From positions 1 to 49,182 of the forward strand of contig VGRU01000003.1 of the NCBI GenBank assembly GCA_016875255.1: a DNA stretch of 49,182 nucleotides, given 5' to 3'. The notes beneath the pieces were generated by a model. It did no database searches. It had not been told where the DNA came from and saw only the letters and a list, made by a program, of their open reading frames with translations. A program made the translations under genes and the position numbers. Positions 1 to 8,131 of this stretch are shown here, in pieces (positions within the stretch are counted from its first letter, which is position 1; each line of letters opens with the position of its first letter). Source of the stretch: Deltaproteobacteria bacterium (GTDB lineage: Bacteria > Desulfobacterota > BSN033 > UBA1163).

Positions 1-84
1 GGGTTTGATAATACAAAGCCGGTGGCTTCTGAACAAATTGAGAAGACCATCACCGACGCAGGATACGAAGTCGTTCAGGGCTAA
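1..84 (+). CDS. C-terminal end of a heavy-metal-associated (HMA/CopZ-like) domain protein, partial
   Basis: An open frame runs from base 1 to a TAA at 82-84 and gives 27 residues ending GYEVVQG. The pattern ASEQIEKTITDAGYEV is the last helix and strand of a ferredoxin-like HMA domain, as in small copper/mercury chaperones or the N-terminal domains of P-type ATPases. The metal-binding CxxC would lie upstream of the window and cannot be seen. Because the protein stops straight after the domain, a small stand-alone chaperone or a transporter with a C-terminal HMA domain are both possible. Confidence 0.6.
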   Translation, partial: GFDNTKPVASEQIEKTITDAGYEVVQG

Positions 85-169
85 AATTCCAGATTTGAGA
101 TTTTAGATCTTAGATTTTTTCAATCCGCAATCCGCAATCTGAAATCTGCAATCACGGGAGGAGTAAAAG
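85..169. repeat. AT-rich low-complexity spacer with short tandem repeats
   Basis: The spacer is built from reiterated words such as GATTTTAGATCTTAGAT and AATCCGCAATCCGCAATCTGAAATCTGCAAT. It has no open frame. The last bases hold the FmdB ribosome binding site. Similar reiterated ATCAG/CCTGAT spacers lie between sdhB and sdhA (2283-2390) and near 31005-31075. Confidence 0.5.
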
Positions 170-373
170 ATGCCTATTTACGAATACCGATGTCGAAAAT
201 GTGAGATGGTTTTTGAAAGATTTCAAAAGATGGGGGAGGGAGGAGAAAAGCTCGTCTGTCCTCATTGCGGAGAGAAGAGACCAGAAAAAATAATCTCCGG
301 GTTCTCTTCTTCGAAGGGTGAAACAACGACTTCTTCGTGTGGCCCATCGGGGGGATCCTCAAGATTTACCTGA
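170..373 (+). CDS. FmdB-family zinc ribbon protein
   Basis: A 67-residue protein starting MPIYEYRC with a strong GGGAGGAG ribosome binding site 8 bases before the ATG. It carries CRKC near the N-terminus and CPHCGE about 22 residues later, the two knuckles of the FmdB/CxxC-CxxC-SSSS regulatory-protein family, followed by the usual Ser/Gly/Thr-rich low-complexity tail. Family members are short putative regulators, named after a protein linked to formamidase/amidase expression; the biochemical role is not established. It follows the HMA-protein end by 85 bases, so co-transcription is possible but not shown. Confidence 0.85.
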   Translation: MPIYEYRCRKCEMVFERFQKMGEGGEKLVCPHCGEKRPEKIISGFSSSKGETTTSSCGPSGGSSRFT

Positions 374-437
374 GGTCAATTTTAGGGTCAGGCCACGGAA
401 ACTCGGTATTGACAGAAGTGTGGTGTTTTGATATAGG

Positions 438-1020
438 ATGGCCATGGCCCGAAAACCTCGGATTCATTTTCCAGGGGCTCTGTATCACGTCATCTCAAGA
501 GGCAATCGAAGGCAGGGCATCTTCCTGGATGAAAAAGACCTTCAGCGCTTCCTGGCCTATCTTACGGATTGCAAGAAGAGATTTCCCTTCCGTCTTTATG
601 CCTACGCATTGCTAAAAAACCACCTTCATCTTCTGATCGAGGTTGAACAGACCCCTCTGAGCAGGATAATGCAGAGCCTTCTATTTGCCTATGCGAGTTA
701 TTGTCTCACTCGGGGGAAAAACCCTCGCCTTTGGGCAAATACTTTAGTATCCACACTGTGTGCATTTTTTTAGGCTTTCCCTCGTGAGGATTTCTGTGCT
801 GGTTGTTTTGTCTTTAGCTGACTTCAGTCAGTAGAGAATCCACCAGCTTGTAGCTGGCGGGAGTTCAATTCAATAAACGCCATGGGGAGGAAGGGCACCT
901 CTTTCAAGGGCGCCACAAAGCCATTCTATGTGATAAAGATGCGTATCTGTTAGAGTTGGTTCGCTACATCCATTTGAATCCGGTGAGAGCCAATATGGTG
1001 AAAAGACCTGAAGACAAGTG
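438..1020 (+). pseudogene. Broken REP-associated tyrosine transposase (RAYT, Y1_Tnp/HUH)
   Basis: The 5' part (438-701) encodes MARKPRIHFPGALYHVISRGN... and the HUH metal-binding motif NHLHLL at about residue 55, typical of TnpA_REP proteins. The frame is then disrupted, but the missing part resumes at 869 in another frame as FNKRHGEEGHLFQGRHKAIL and runs through IHLNPVRANMVKRPEDK to a stop at about 1020. Removing bases 702-868 restores one continuous frame across the junction (FAYASY then FNKRHG), so the gene was interrupted by a 167-bp insert. The 3' end is also truncated: family members usually continue past the PEDY motif, whereas here a stop follows PEDK. Dead gene, good confidence. Confidence 0.85.
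702..868. mobile_element. 167-bp hairpin-ended insert in the RAYT gene (IS200/IS605-like non-autonomous element)
   Basis: Boundaries are inferred by restoring the transposase frame; the right edge is ambiguous by a few bases because TTCAA is repeated (864-873). The insert has sub-terminal hairpins: GGG/CCC at the left, then ATACTTTAGTAT and CACACTGTGTG; at the right CTGACTTCAGTCAG (819-832) and CCAGCTTGTAGCTGG (842-856). It has no coding capacity, no terminal inverted repeats and no long target duplication, as expected for elements moved by Y1 (HUH) transposases of the IS200/IS605 group (PATE-type). No mobilising transposase is identified here. Confidence 0.6.
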
Positions 1021-1106
1021 AAGAGGACCGGTCAAAATCGTCAAAATCGATGATTGACAGAGTTATTCAAAATCAATTAAATTGATTGAGCAAAAAGGAA
1101 CAACTG

Positions 1107-1559
1107 ATGGAACGTATTAAAGTGGTGGTACGATATGCCAATGGAAAAATCTTAAAGGGTTCTGCAATCGATTTCTTCCCGAACAAAGATCGATTTCACG
1201 TGACCCCTGTGGACAAACCACTGGACAAACCCGTCGAAGTCATCATCAATCAGTTGAAGGCCGTTTTCGTGGTTCGGGATTTCAAAGGGGTTCCGCAATA
1301 TGTGGAAAGGGGCGGGTATAGAGAAGGAGAGAACCCTTACGGGTCGTTATTAGAAGTGACATTTATGGATGGGGAAGTATTGGTAGGATCCTGCATGAGT
1401 TTTGATCTGAAACGACAGGGGTTTTTTATCTCTCCCGCAGATCCCAAGTCTAACAATCTAAGAGTGTTTGTCGTATGCTCTGCCTTAAAAAGGATCCGGC
1501 AGTTACTCCCAAAGGCAGTGGAATATATTGAAGTGCCTATCCCGGGAAGAAAAAATTAA
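1107..1559 (+). CDS. Two-repeat beta-rich protein, DUF6982-like
   Basis: About 150 residues. Two homologous halves are visible: VVRYANGKILKGSAIDFFP near the N-terminus and VTFMDGEVLVGSCMSFDLK in the middle, each followed by a strand with F.V/FISP; the second half ends with a VFVVCSALKRIR strand. The pattern resembles short beta-barrel domains annotated as DUF6982 in deltaproteobacteria; this is recognition by eye. A TTG at 1086 would add seven residues, but ATG 1107 has AAGGAA at a normal distance. No signal peptide or membrane segment. Function unknown; it converges on sdhB. Confidence 0.65.
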   Translation: MERIKVVVRYANGKILKGSAIDFFPNKDRFHVTPVDKPLDKPVEVIINQLKAVFVVRDFKGVPQYVERGGYREGENPYGSLLEVTFMDGEVLVGSCMSFDLKRQGFFISPADPKSNNLRVFVVCSALKRIRQLLPKAVEYIEVPIPGRKN

Positions 1560-1574
1560 GAGGGAGTTTCTTTT

Positions 1575-2282
1575 TCATTTATTTTTAGCCTCATAAATGC
1601 GTTTCTTGATCTGGCCGATTTCTCTTGTGACGGGGATTTCTTTCGGGCAGACCTCGGTGCACTTCCAGAGGGTCTGACAGCCCCAGGCCATATCCTTATG
1701 ATCCAGAAGGGAAAGCCTCTCCTCAGAACCCTCGTCTCTTGAATCAAAAAGATAGCGGAAGGCCCGCACCAGAGCCGCAGGCCCTACATAATCCATTGTC
1801 TCCTTATTCTGATTGACCGGGCAGGAGGCTGTACAGCAGGCACAGAGGATACAGCGGATCGCCTCCTCAAACCGTTCATGTTCCCCGGGAGACTGTTTTC
1901 GTTCCTTATCGGGTGGAGGCGTCTGAGTGATCAAAGAGGGTTTGATGGAGTGATACTTTTCAAAAAAGGGACCAATGTCTACCACCAGATCTTTCACCAC
2001 TTTGAAGACGGGAAGGGGCTCGATCAAAATCTCCTCCTGAAAACTCCGGACCAGCTTCTGGCAGGCCAATCCGCAGACGCCGTTGATCCTCATCCCATCC
2101 GATCCGCAGACGCCATGGCCGCAGGACATCCGGAAAGACAGGGTTGGATCCTGCTCCCATCGAATTCGATTGAGGCAATCGAGAAGCCGATCCATGGGGT
2201 CGGCCTCCACCTCATAGGTTTGATAATACGGCTTCTCATCCTTCTCCGGATCGTAGCGGAAGATCTTTAGTTTAATTAGCAT
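1575..2282 (-). CDS. sdhB: Succinate dehydrogenase / fumarate reductase iron-sulfur subunit
   Basis: 235 residues, usual length for SdhB/FrdB. The N-terminal plant-type ferredoxin domain shows C54, C59, D62 (in CGSDGM, Asp in place of the third Cys as in E. coli SdhB) and C74. The C-terminal domain has AIRCILCACCTASCPV and, further on, WKCTEVCPKEIPV, supplying ligands for the 4Fe-4S and 3Fe-4S centres that pass electrons between FAD and quinone. It lies 108 bases after sdhA on the same strand, separated by a CCTGAT-rich spacer. No membrane-anchor subunit is found in this cluster, so direction (succinate oxidation or fumarate reduction) cannot be read from the locus. Confidence 0.92.
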   Translation of the reverse strand: MLIKLKIFRYDPEKDEKPYYQTYEVEADPMDRLLDCLNRIRWEQDPTLSFRMSCGHGVCGSDGMRINGVCGLACQKLVRSFQEEILIEPLPVFKVVKDLVVDIGPFFEKYHSIKPSLITQTPPPDKERKQSPGEHERFEEAIRCILCACCTASCPVNQNKETMDYVGPAALVRAFRYLFDSRDEGSEERLSLLDHKDMAWGCQTLWKCTEVCPKEIPVTREIGQIKKRIYEAKNK

Positions 2283-2390
2283 TGAAGCTTCTCACTCTAA
2301 GGGTATCAGATGATCGGGATATCAGAATATCAGGTCTGAACATCTCGGTTTTCCTGATAACCTGATCTCCTGATTCCCTGATGACCATTT

Positions 2391-4115
2391 TTAATACACC
2401 CTTGCTTCCGGTTGAAACCGTGTGATCTTAACAGGCTTATATCTCACTTCCAGACCTTTCCGGGTCTGAAAAACAAAAGTATGCTTCAGATAGTACCGGT
2501 CCGCCCTCTGGGGAAAGTCTTCCCGCCAGTGAGCCCCCCTGCTCTCCCTTCTGTGGAGACCGCTCAGAAGGATCACCTCTGAGAGGTCGAGTTGATGGCC
2601 TAATTCGATGGCCTCCATCAATTCATAATTAAAAGCCTTCTTTTTGTCAGAAACCCCGATATCTTTAAATCGTTCTTTCAGAGCCCGGATCTCCTCTATC
2701 CCTTTTTTTAAACCTTCGTCATCCCGGAAGACCGATCCGTATTCCATCATGGCGGCCTGCATCCCTTTTCGAATCGAATCGCACTTCTCCCGGCCCTGAT
2801 GATTCAATAAACCCCTTATCTTGGAATCCACTCTTTTCAGCGACTCGTTTGAAAGAGTGGGCGTTTCAACTCGCAGAATATCTCTTTTCATCGCCAATCC
2901 GCTTCTTCTTCCGAAGACGAGGAGATCGAGAAGGGAGTTGCAGCCAAGCCGGTTGGCGCCATGGACGGAGACGCAGGCGCATTCTCCAGCGGCATAGAGA
3001 CCGGGAGCGATCGATCCTTTCTCATCTGTCAGAACCCTTCCATCCACATCCGTCGGGATGCCTCCCATGATATAATGGCAGGTGGGTTGAACTGGAATGG
3101 GATCGTAAACTGGATCGATGCCCAGGTAGATCCTCACAAAAGAGGCGATCTCCCAGAGCCGTTTCTCAATCTTCTCTTCTCCTAAATGGGTGAGATCGAG
3201 ATGGACATAGTCCATTCCGCCGATTCCTCTTCCTTCTCGAACCTCTGTAAGTATCGCCCTTGAGACCACGTCTCTTGCCGCCAGCTCTTTTACCGTGGGA
3301 GCATACCGCTCCATAAAGCGTTCGCCCAGCCTGTTCCTCAAAACCCCGCCTTCGCCCCTTGCCGCTTCACTCACCAGGATGCCCAGGGGATAAAGCCCTG
3401 TGGGGTGAAACTGGACGAACTCCATATCCTCGAGCGGGATGCCCGACCGAAAGGCGAGGTTCATCCCATCTCCGGTCGAGGCAAAACCATTGGAAGTGGT
3501 CTTATAGATTCTTCCACATCCGCCGGTAGCCAGGAGAACGGCTTTGGCCTGGAAAAGATGGAGTTCGCCTGTCGGAAGATCATACGTCACCGCTCCCGCA
3601 CACCCCTTTCCATCAAAGACAAGCGAGAGGAGATAGTTCTCGGGATAAAATTTGATCTGGTGGCGAAGGCATTGGTCATAGAGCGTGTCGAGGACGACCC
3701 TTCCTGTGCGGTCTGCCGCATAGCAGGCCCTCTTCACAGGTTTTTCCCCGAAATTCCGTGTATGGCCTCCGAAGTTTCGCTGGGCGATCTTTCCCTCAGG
3801 AGTGCGACTGAAGGGAACGCCCATGTGCTCCAGTTCATAAATGACCCGGGGAGCATCCCTGACCATGATCTCGATGGCATCCTGATCACCGAAAAAATCA
3901 CTCCCTTTGACCGTATCGAAAAGATGCCATTCCCAGCGGTCCTCCTCCTCATTACCAAGAGCCGCTGTGATCCCGCCCTGGGCTGCGCCTGAATGGGAAC
4001 GCGTGGGAAGGACCTTGCTCACCACAGCAACATCGGCCTGCCCCACACACTCCACCGCAGCCCGAAGTCCTGCCAGGCCTGCTCCGATGATAAGGATGTC
4101 ATGGGTGAAGTTCAT
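2391..4115 (-). CDS. sdhA: Succinate dehydrogenase / fumarate reductase flavoprotein subunit
   Basis: 574 residues. The N-terminus has the Rossmann FAD motif [24 protein letters not shown] contains His41 at the position used for covalent FAD attachment. The substrate-site segment [21 protein letters not shown] and the capping/active-site segment around RDVVSRAI are present, as is [16 protein letters not shown]. The C-terminal helical domain ([27 protein letters not shown]) is complete. Length and motifs fit SdhA/FrdA rather than L-aspartate oxidase, since a B subunit follows. It sits between aconitase and sdhB on one strand, with 169 bases separating it from aconitase. Confidence 0.93.
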   Translation of the reverse strand: MNFTHDILIIGAGLAGLRAAVECVGQADVAVVSKVLPTRSHSGAAQGGITAALGNEEEDRWEWHLFDTVKGSDFFGDQDAIEIMVRDAPRVIYELEHMGVPFSRTPEGKIAQRNFGGHTRNFGEKPVKRACYAADRTGRVVLDTLYDQCLRHQIKFYPENYLLSLVFDGKGCAGAVTYDLPTGELHLFQAKAVLLATGGCGRIYKTTSNGFASTGDGMNLAFRSGIPLEDMEFVQFHPTGLYPLGILVSEAARGEGGVLRNRLGERFMERYAPTVKELAARDVVSRAILTEVREGRGIGGMDYVHLDLTHLGEEKIEKRLWEIASFVRIYLGIDPVYDPIPVQPTCHYIMGGIPTDVDGRVLTDEKGSIAPGLYAAGECACVSVHGANRLGCNSLLDLLVFGRRSGLAMKRDILRVETPTLSNESLKRVDSKIRGLLNHQGREKCDSIRKGMQAAMMEYGSVFRDDEGLKKGIEEIRALKERFKDIGVSDKKKAFNYELMEAIELGHQLDLSEVILLSGLHRRESRGAHWREDFPQRADRYYLKHTFVFQTRKGLEVRYKPVKITRFQPEARVY

Positions 4116-4284
4116 GATAATCCCATCAATTGTCTTGGAAAATAAGACTTCTGTCTCACGGTAAGGGTAAAGATGCCCGTATCGTTATTAAAAGGCTATG
4201 TTTATCGTCTCTTTATTCTTTGGACGTGACCCTAACCGATAACCGAAACGGGCTTCGTAACCTTATACCGAAAACCCATTTTCA

Positions 4285-6219
4285 TTATGGCAGGGTTTGT
4301 TTACGGGTATAATTGAGCAACCCGCCCGCGAGAAGGATTTCGATCTCCCTCTGGTTTAGCCCGTGCGAGACTTCAAAGGCGCTCCCCTGTGTCACATTTT
4401 GAATGGTCAATGATCCATTCGCCCGAAGAAGATCGCGGATCTTCTCGATCCTGAGTTGATTCCCCTGTTCAATTCTCTCATAGTCTTTCTCATCCTTAAA
4501 GGTCAAGGGAAGGATTCCAAAGTTGATCAGATTGCTCCGGTGAATGCGCGCATACGATTTTGCAATAATCGCTCGGATGCCAACGAACATGGGAGCCAGG
4601 GCTGCATGCTCCCGGCTCGACCCCTGCCCGTAATTCTCGCCTCCGACCACAAATCCGCCTCGCAGCTCTATTGCTTTCTTAAAAAAATCAGGATCCAACC
4701 TTTCAAAGAGGTGTTTTGAAATAGCAGGAATATTGGATCTGAGGGGAAGAATCCTCGCTCCGGCAGGAATGATATGATCGGTCGTAATATGATCTCCCAA
4801 TTTCAAAAGAACTTTTCCTTCGATCAGATCCTCCAGGGGGCCTCGCGTGGGCAGGGGCTTGATATTCGGTCCCCGCTCGATGGTCATCTTCTCCGGATCC
4901 GGCGAAGGGAGAAGAATCATGCTGTCATCGATTAAAAATTTCCTGGGCATCGGAACCTGGGGTGGCTTCTGACCCAATTCTCTTGGGTCGGTGATGATTC
5001 CTCTTAAGGCACTGGCGGCTGCCACATATGGGCTGGCCAAATAGACCTGATCATCGGGAGATCCGCTCCGGCCCTGGAAATTCCGGTTCATCGTCCGGAT
5101 AGAGACCCCATCAGAGGGAGGCGCCTGACCCATTCCAATGCATGGACCGCAGGCCGATTCGAGAATTCTGGCCCCTGCTTGGATCAGATCGGCCAGAGCT
5201 CCTTTCCGGGCAATCATCTCAAAGACCTGCTTCGATCCAGGGGTAATCGTAAGGCTGACATTCGGATGGATCTTCTTTCCTTTCAGGGTCTTTGCCACAC
5301 TCATCAGATCCATATAGGAGGAGTTGTTGCAACTCCCGATGCAGACCTGTTTCACCTCTTTTCCCGCCGCCTCTCTCACCGGGGTGACTCTATCCGGGCT
5401 GGAGGGCTGGGCGATCAGGGGCTCCAATTTTCGGAGATCGATCTCAATGACCTGATCATACCTTGAGTCGGGATCGGGCTTGAGAGGAATCCAATCTCTC
5501 TCCCTCTCCTGAGCCTTTAAAAATTCGAGAGTCTGCTCATCGCTCGGAAAGAGAGTTGTGGTCGCTCCTAACTCCGCTCCTAAGTTCGCAATAGTAGCCC
5601 TTTCAGGAATAGAGAGCGCTTTCACGCCCGATCCTCCGAATTCGAAGATCTTCCCTACGCCGCCTTTGACAGTCAGTCGCCTGAGAATCTCTAGGATGAT
5701 GTCCTTTGAGGAGACCCATGGGCCAAGCCGTCCCTTCAATCTCACCAGCATCACCTCCGGCATCTTGAGATAATAAGGCCCGCCTCCCATAGCAATGGCA
5801 ACATCAAGGCCGCCTGCTCCGATGGCGATCATCCCCATCGCCCCTGCATTGGGCGTATGGCTGTCTGAGCCCAAAAGCGTCTCCCCCGGTTTTGCAAACC
5901 GTTCCAGGTGAACCTGGTGGCAGATGCCATTGCCGGGCTTTGAAAAGAGGATTCCATACTTGGCCGCAAAGGTCTGAAGAAACCGGTGGTCATCCGCATT
6001 CTCAAAACCCGTCTGAAGCATATTGTGATCCACATAGCTGACGGAAAGCCTGGTTTTTACCCGTGAAATCCCAAGGGCTTCAAACTGAAGATAGGCCATT
6101 GTTCCCGTGGCATCCTGTGTAAGGGTCTGGTCGATGGAGATGGCAAGGTCCCCGTTGGCTTCAAGGGTTCCACTCACCCGATGAGACTCAAAAATTTTTT
6201 GAACGAGATTCTTTCCCAT
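4285..6219 (-). CDS. Aconitate hydratase (bacterial ~640-residue type)
   Basis: 644 residues, starting MGKNLVQKI with AAAGGTGAT just upstream. Aconitase N-terminal domains include the DHNMLQTG and LLGSDSHTPNAGAMGMIAIGAGGLD segments; the 4Fe-4S ligands are the Cys in IGSCNNSSYMDL and the CGPC pair in ESACGPCIGMG. The C-terminal swivel domain has GDHITTDHIIPAGARILP and NYGQGSSREHAAL. The protein is shorter than AcnA/AcnB and matches the single-chain putative aconitase group common in anaerobes; a homoaconitase/IPM isomerase role is less likely because both halves are fused and it sits next to sdhAB. It interconverts citrate and isocitrate. Confidence 0.9.
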   Translation of the reverse strand: MGKNLVQKIFESHRVSGTLEANGDLAISIDQTLTQDATGTMAYLQFEALGISRVKTRLSVSYVDHNMLQTGFENADDHRFLQTFAAKYGILFSKPGNGICHQVHLERFAKPGETLLGSDSHTPNAGAMGMIAIGAGGLDVAIAMGGGPYYLKMPEVMLVRLKGRLGPWVSSKDIILEILRRLTVKGGVGKIFEFGGSGVKALSIPERATIANLGAELGATTTLFPSDEQTLEFLKAQERERDWIPLKPDPDSRYDQVIEIDLRKLEPLIAQPSSPDRVTPVREAAGKEVKQVCIGSCNNSSYMDLMSVAKTLKGKKIHPNVSLTITPGSKQVFEMIARKGALADLIQAGARILESACGPCIGMGQAPPSDGVSIRTMNRNFQGRSGSPDDQVYLASPYVAAASALRGIITDPRELGQKPPQVPMPRKFLIDDSMILLPSPDPEKMTIERGPNIKPLPTRGPLEDLIEGKVLLKLGDHITTDHIIPAGARILPLRSNIPAISKHLFERLDPDFFKKAIELRGGFVVGGENYGQGSSREHAALAPMFVGIRAIIAKSYARIHRSNLINFGILPLTFKDEKDYERIEQGNQLRIEKIRDLLRANGSLTIQNVTQGSAFEVSHGLNQREIEILLAGGLLNYTRKQTLP

Positions 6220-6257
6220 GGATCACCTTTCGCATATCTGTGTCATCGTTTACTAAT

Positions 6258-6279
6258 CCCTGCCTACCGGCAGGCAGGG
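6258..6279. repeat. Short GC-rich palindrome (CCCTGCCT/AGGCAGGG)
   Basis: CCCTGCCT, a six-base loop and AGGCAGGG form a perfect 8-bp stem in the spacer between the divergently transcribed aconitase and SagB-like genes. There is no T-run, so it is not a clear terminator. A related inner hairpin CTGCCT/AGGCAG is found inside the larger palindrome at 44497-44567, which suggests a dispersed repeat. Confidence 0.5.
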
Positions 6280-6428
6280 GTGTAATCAAAGATTTCGGAT
6301 TTTCCCGGAAATCTCAAAAATGATAATGGATGACTCTTCGCTTTGTCAACGAAATTCCCCTCCTTCATCCAAACATCCGAATTTTTTATCATTGAACTTC
6401 GGTTATATTTCCGGTAGATTATGTTTTA

Positions 6429-7184
6429 ATGGACAAACACATATTAAAGCAGTTTAGGTATTTCTTGAAAGACAGCGTCCGGAAGAAAGTCGATTTTTCG
6501 CGGACGGACCAGAACAGAGGGATCGATCCTCCTCCTATCGAAAAGCCATATCCGGCAGATGCGTTGCGAATCGATCTTCTGAAGCCCGGCGAGTGGAGAA
6601 AAATCGCCAAGATCGATCTCGCCACGGCGATTGGGAACCGTCAGAGCCGTCGAATATATCGGAAACAACCTCTTACGCTGGACGAGGTGTCTTTTCTCCT
6701 CTGGGCAACCCAGGGAGTGCGGGGAGAAGTCGTCGGAGGCCACGCCTATCGCACCGTGCCATCGGCAGGGTGCCGTCACGCCCTCGAAACATATCTGGCC
6801 GTGCTCCACGTGGAAGGGGTCGATTCCGGAATCTACCGGTATCTTCCACTCTCTCACCAGCTACTCTACGAGTTCTCAGAGGAACAGCTCCCGAGTAAGA
6901 TGGTCGACGCCGCATTCGGCCAGCCCTACCCGGGAAACGCAGCATTGACATTCATCTGGACGGCCATTCCTTATCGCATGGAGTGGCGCTACGGCCCCGC
7001 GGCGCATCGGGTAATCGCCATCGATGCAGGCCATGTCTGCCAGAACCTGTATCTTGCCTGTGAGACCATCGGGGCGGGGACCTGCGCTATTGCCGCCTAT
7101 GACCAGGAAGCATTGGACCGGCTGCTCCGGGTCGATGGAGAGGAGGAGTTTGCCGTTTATATGGCTTCCGTGGGAAAAGTCTGA
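6429..7184 (+). CDS. SagB/ThcOx-type nitroreductase-family oxidoreductase
   Basis: 251 residues with the SagB-type arrangement: an N-terminal lead-in, then AIGNRQSRRIYRKQPLTLDEVSFLLWATQG (FMN phosphate-binding region and first helix), PSAGCRHALETYLAV, and a C-terminal RVIAIDAGHVCQNLYLACETIGAGTCAIAAYD. These are FMN-dependent nitroreductase-fold enzymes; relatives oxidise azolines in peptide natural products, but many stand-alone copies have unknown substrates. No YcaO cyclodehydratase or precursor peptide is nearby, so a natural-product role is unsupported. The ATG has only a weak ribosome binding site. It diverges from aconitase. Confidence 0.8.
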   Translation: MDKHILKQFRYFLKDSVRKKVDFSRTDQNRGIDPPPIEKPYPADALRIDLLKPGEWRKIAKIDLATAIGNRQSRRIYRKQPLTLDEVSFLLWATQGVRGEVVGGHAYRTVPSAGCRHALETYLAVLHVEGVDSGIYRYLPLSHQLLYEFSEEQLPSKMVDAAFGQPYPGNAALTFIWTAIPYRMEWRYGPAAHRVIAIDAGHVCQNLYLACETIGAGTCAIAAYDQEALDRLLRVDGEEEFAVYMASVGKV

Positions 7185-7226
7185 AGGGGAAGAAGTATAG
7201 ACCTAGTCACTGCACAAAGCTCTTCT

Positions 7227-7622
7227 CTATTCAATTCGCCAGACTTCCAGTTTCAAGCCTTCGATATTTTCGAAATGTCGCCTGTTAGCAGTGGCAAGAG
7301 TTGCATCGTGGGTCATAGCCGTAGCAGCAATCAGGGCATCCACTTCCCCGGTTGGCCTTCCAATCATTCGTAGTTTACTTTTAATTGTTCCAAATATCTT
7401 TGCGCATTCGACATCAAATGGAACGATCTGAACAACGTCTAAAATACGATATAGTTTTTCAAGATTTTCTTTAGACTTTTTTGATATTTTTGCCCCATAA
7501 TCCAACTCCGAGATCACCAGGGTGCTCAGGGAAATCTCATCAATCTCATCCCGGATCCTCCGTGAGATTAATTCGTTGCCATTCAGAAAAGCCACCACCA
7601 CATTGGTATCTAACAGGATCAT
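7227..7622 (-). CDS. vapC: PIN-domain ribonuclease toxin, VapC family
   Basis: 131 residues. PIN-domain acidic residues are visible: D5 in LLDTNVVV, E in ISELDYGA at about residue 39, and D in GEVDALIAATAM near residue 98, with a later strand LATANRRHFENIEGL. VapC proteins cleave RNA, often initiator tRNA, and are inhibited by a cognate antitoxin. The start overlaps the stop of the upstream antitoxin gene by four bases, the classic arrangement for translational coupling. All catalytic positions look intact. Confidence 0.9.
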   Translation of the reverse strand: MILLDTNVVVAFLNGNELISRRIRDEIDEISLSTLVISELDYGAKISKKSKENLEKLYRILDVVQIVPFDVECAKIFGTIKSKLRMIGRPTGEVDALIAATAMTHDATLATANRRHFENIEGLKLEVWRIE

Positions 7623-7861
7623 CCGAAATAGACCTCGCGGCCAAAATAGTTGTGCCTTTCCCTATCTATCTCTTCAAAGATAGGAATAATCGTGGGATCG
7701 TCAGACCATCCTCCTGATAATTCGGAAATAACCTTCAATTTTTCTTTTCTTTTCAGTATCGGCTCGATCTTAACGAGAACGGGCGTACCATCTGGCAATC
7801 CTACTTTCTTAGGAAGACGAATGGAACCTCCTTCAATTTTGGTCTTCACGGTGATGGTCAT
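7619..7861 (-). CDS. Antitoxin partner of the PIN toxin, AF2212/DUF104-like
   Basis: 80 residues: MTITVKTKIEGGSIRLPKK then GLPDGTPVLVKIEPI, a short beta module like the AF2212/DUF104 antitoxins, followed by a charged helical tail (SDDPTIIPIFEEIDRERHNYFG) that probably binds the toxin. A strong GGAGGTGAAG ribosome binding site precedes the ATG. It is the first partner of the toxin and shares four bases with it. An upstream 52-residue open frame ends by ATGA overlap with this start. A palindrome overlapping the ribosome-binding region may be its own operator. Confidence 0.75.
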   Translation of the reverse strand: MTITVKTKIEGGSIRLPKKVGLPDGTPVLVKIEPILKRKEKLKVISELSGGWSDDPTIIPIFEEIDRERHNYFGREVYFG

Positions 7862-8016
7862 TCTTCACCTCCGTAATGTATTACCGTATATGTCATCCTT
7901 TCTCTTTCCAAATAGTCTCGGATTACAATTGGGATCATCCCGATGACCCTATATACGACCTGATTATACGCTTTCCATTTACGAAAGACAATAACGATGG
8001 TAAGTTTAATTTCCAT
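7858..8016 (-). CDS. Small hypothetical protein, translationally coupled to the antitoxin
   Basis: A 52-codon frame starts ATGGAAATTAAA (after GAGGAGCCAGGTG) and its TGA overlaps the antitoxin ATG. The product, MEIKLTIVIVFRKWKAY... ending TVIHYGGEE, has no recognised family. Support is the reading frame, an upstream purine-rich site and the coupled ATGA junction; the 3' end would also encode the antitoxin ribosome binding site. It could be a leader peptide that controls toxin-antitoxin translation, or a chance frame. Confidence 0.35.
   Translation of the reverse strand: MEIKLTIVIVFRKWKAYNQVVYRVIGMIPIVIRDYLERERMTYTVIHYGGEE
7873..7884. promoter_or_regulatory. Palindrome at the antitoxin ribosome-binding region (candidate operator)
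   Basis: GTAATGTATTAC is an inverted repeat (GTAAT-GT-ATTAC) 12 to 23 bases upstream of the antitoxin ATG. Antitoxins of this type usually repress their own operon by binding such palindromes; binding here is inference. Confidence 0.35.
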
Positions 8017-8131
8017 CACCTGGCTCCTCACTCCATCGATCTAAAATAGTTTTGGAAATGGGGTAAAGTGTGATAACCTATTTCTAAAGAGAAAATCGAT
8101 ATCTCCGGTAGAAGGATGATGGAGGCTTATT

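Noticed and set aside
3405..3992. 195-codon plus-strand frame inside sdhA
   Set aside because: Antisense shadow of the strongly conserved sdhA reading frame with no independent ribosome binding site or family features.
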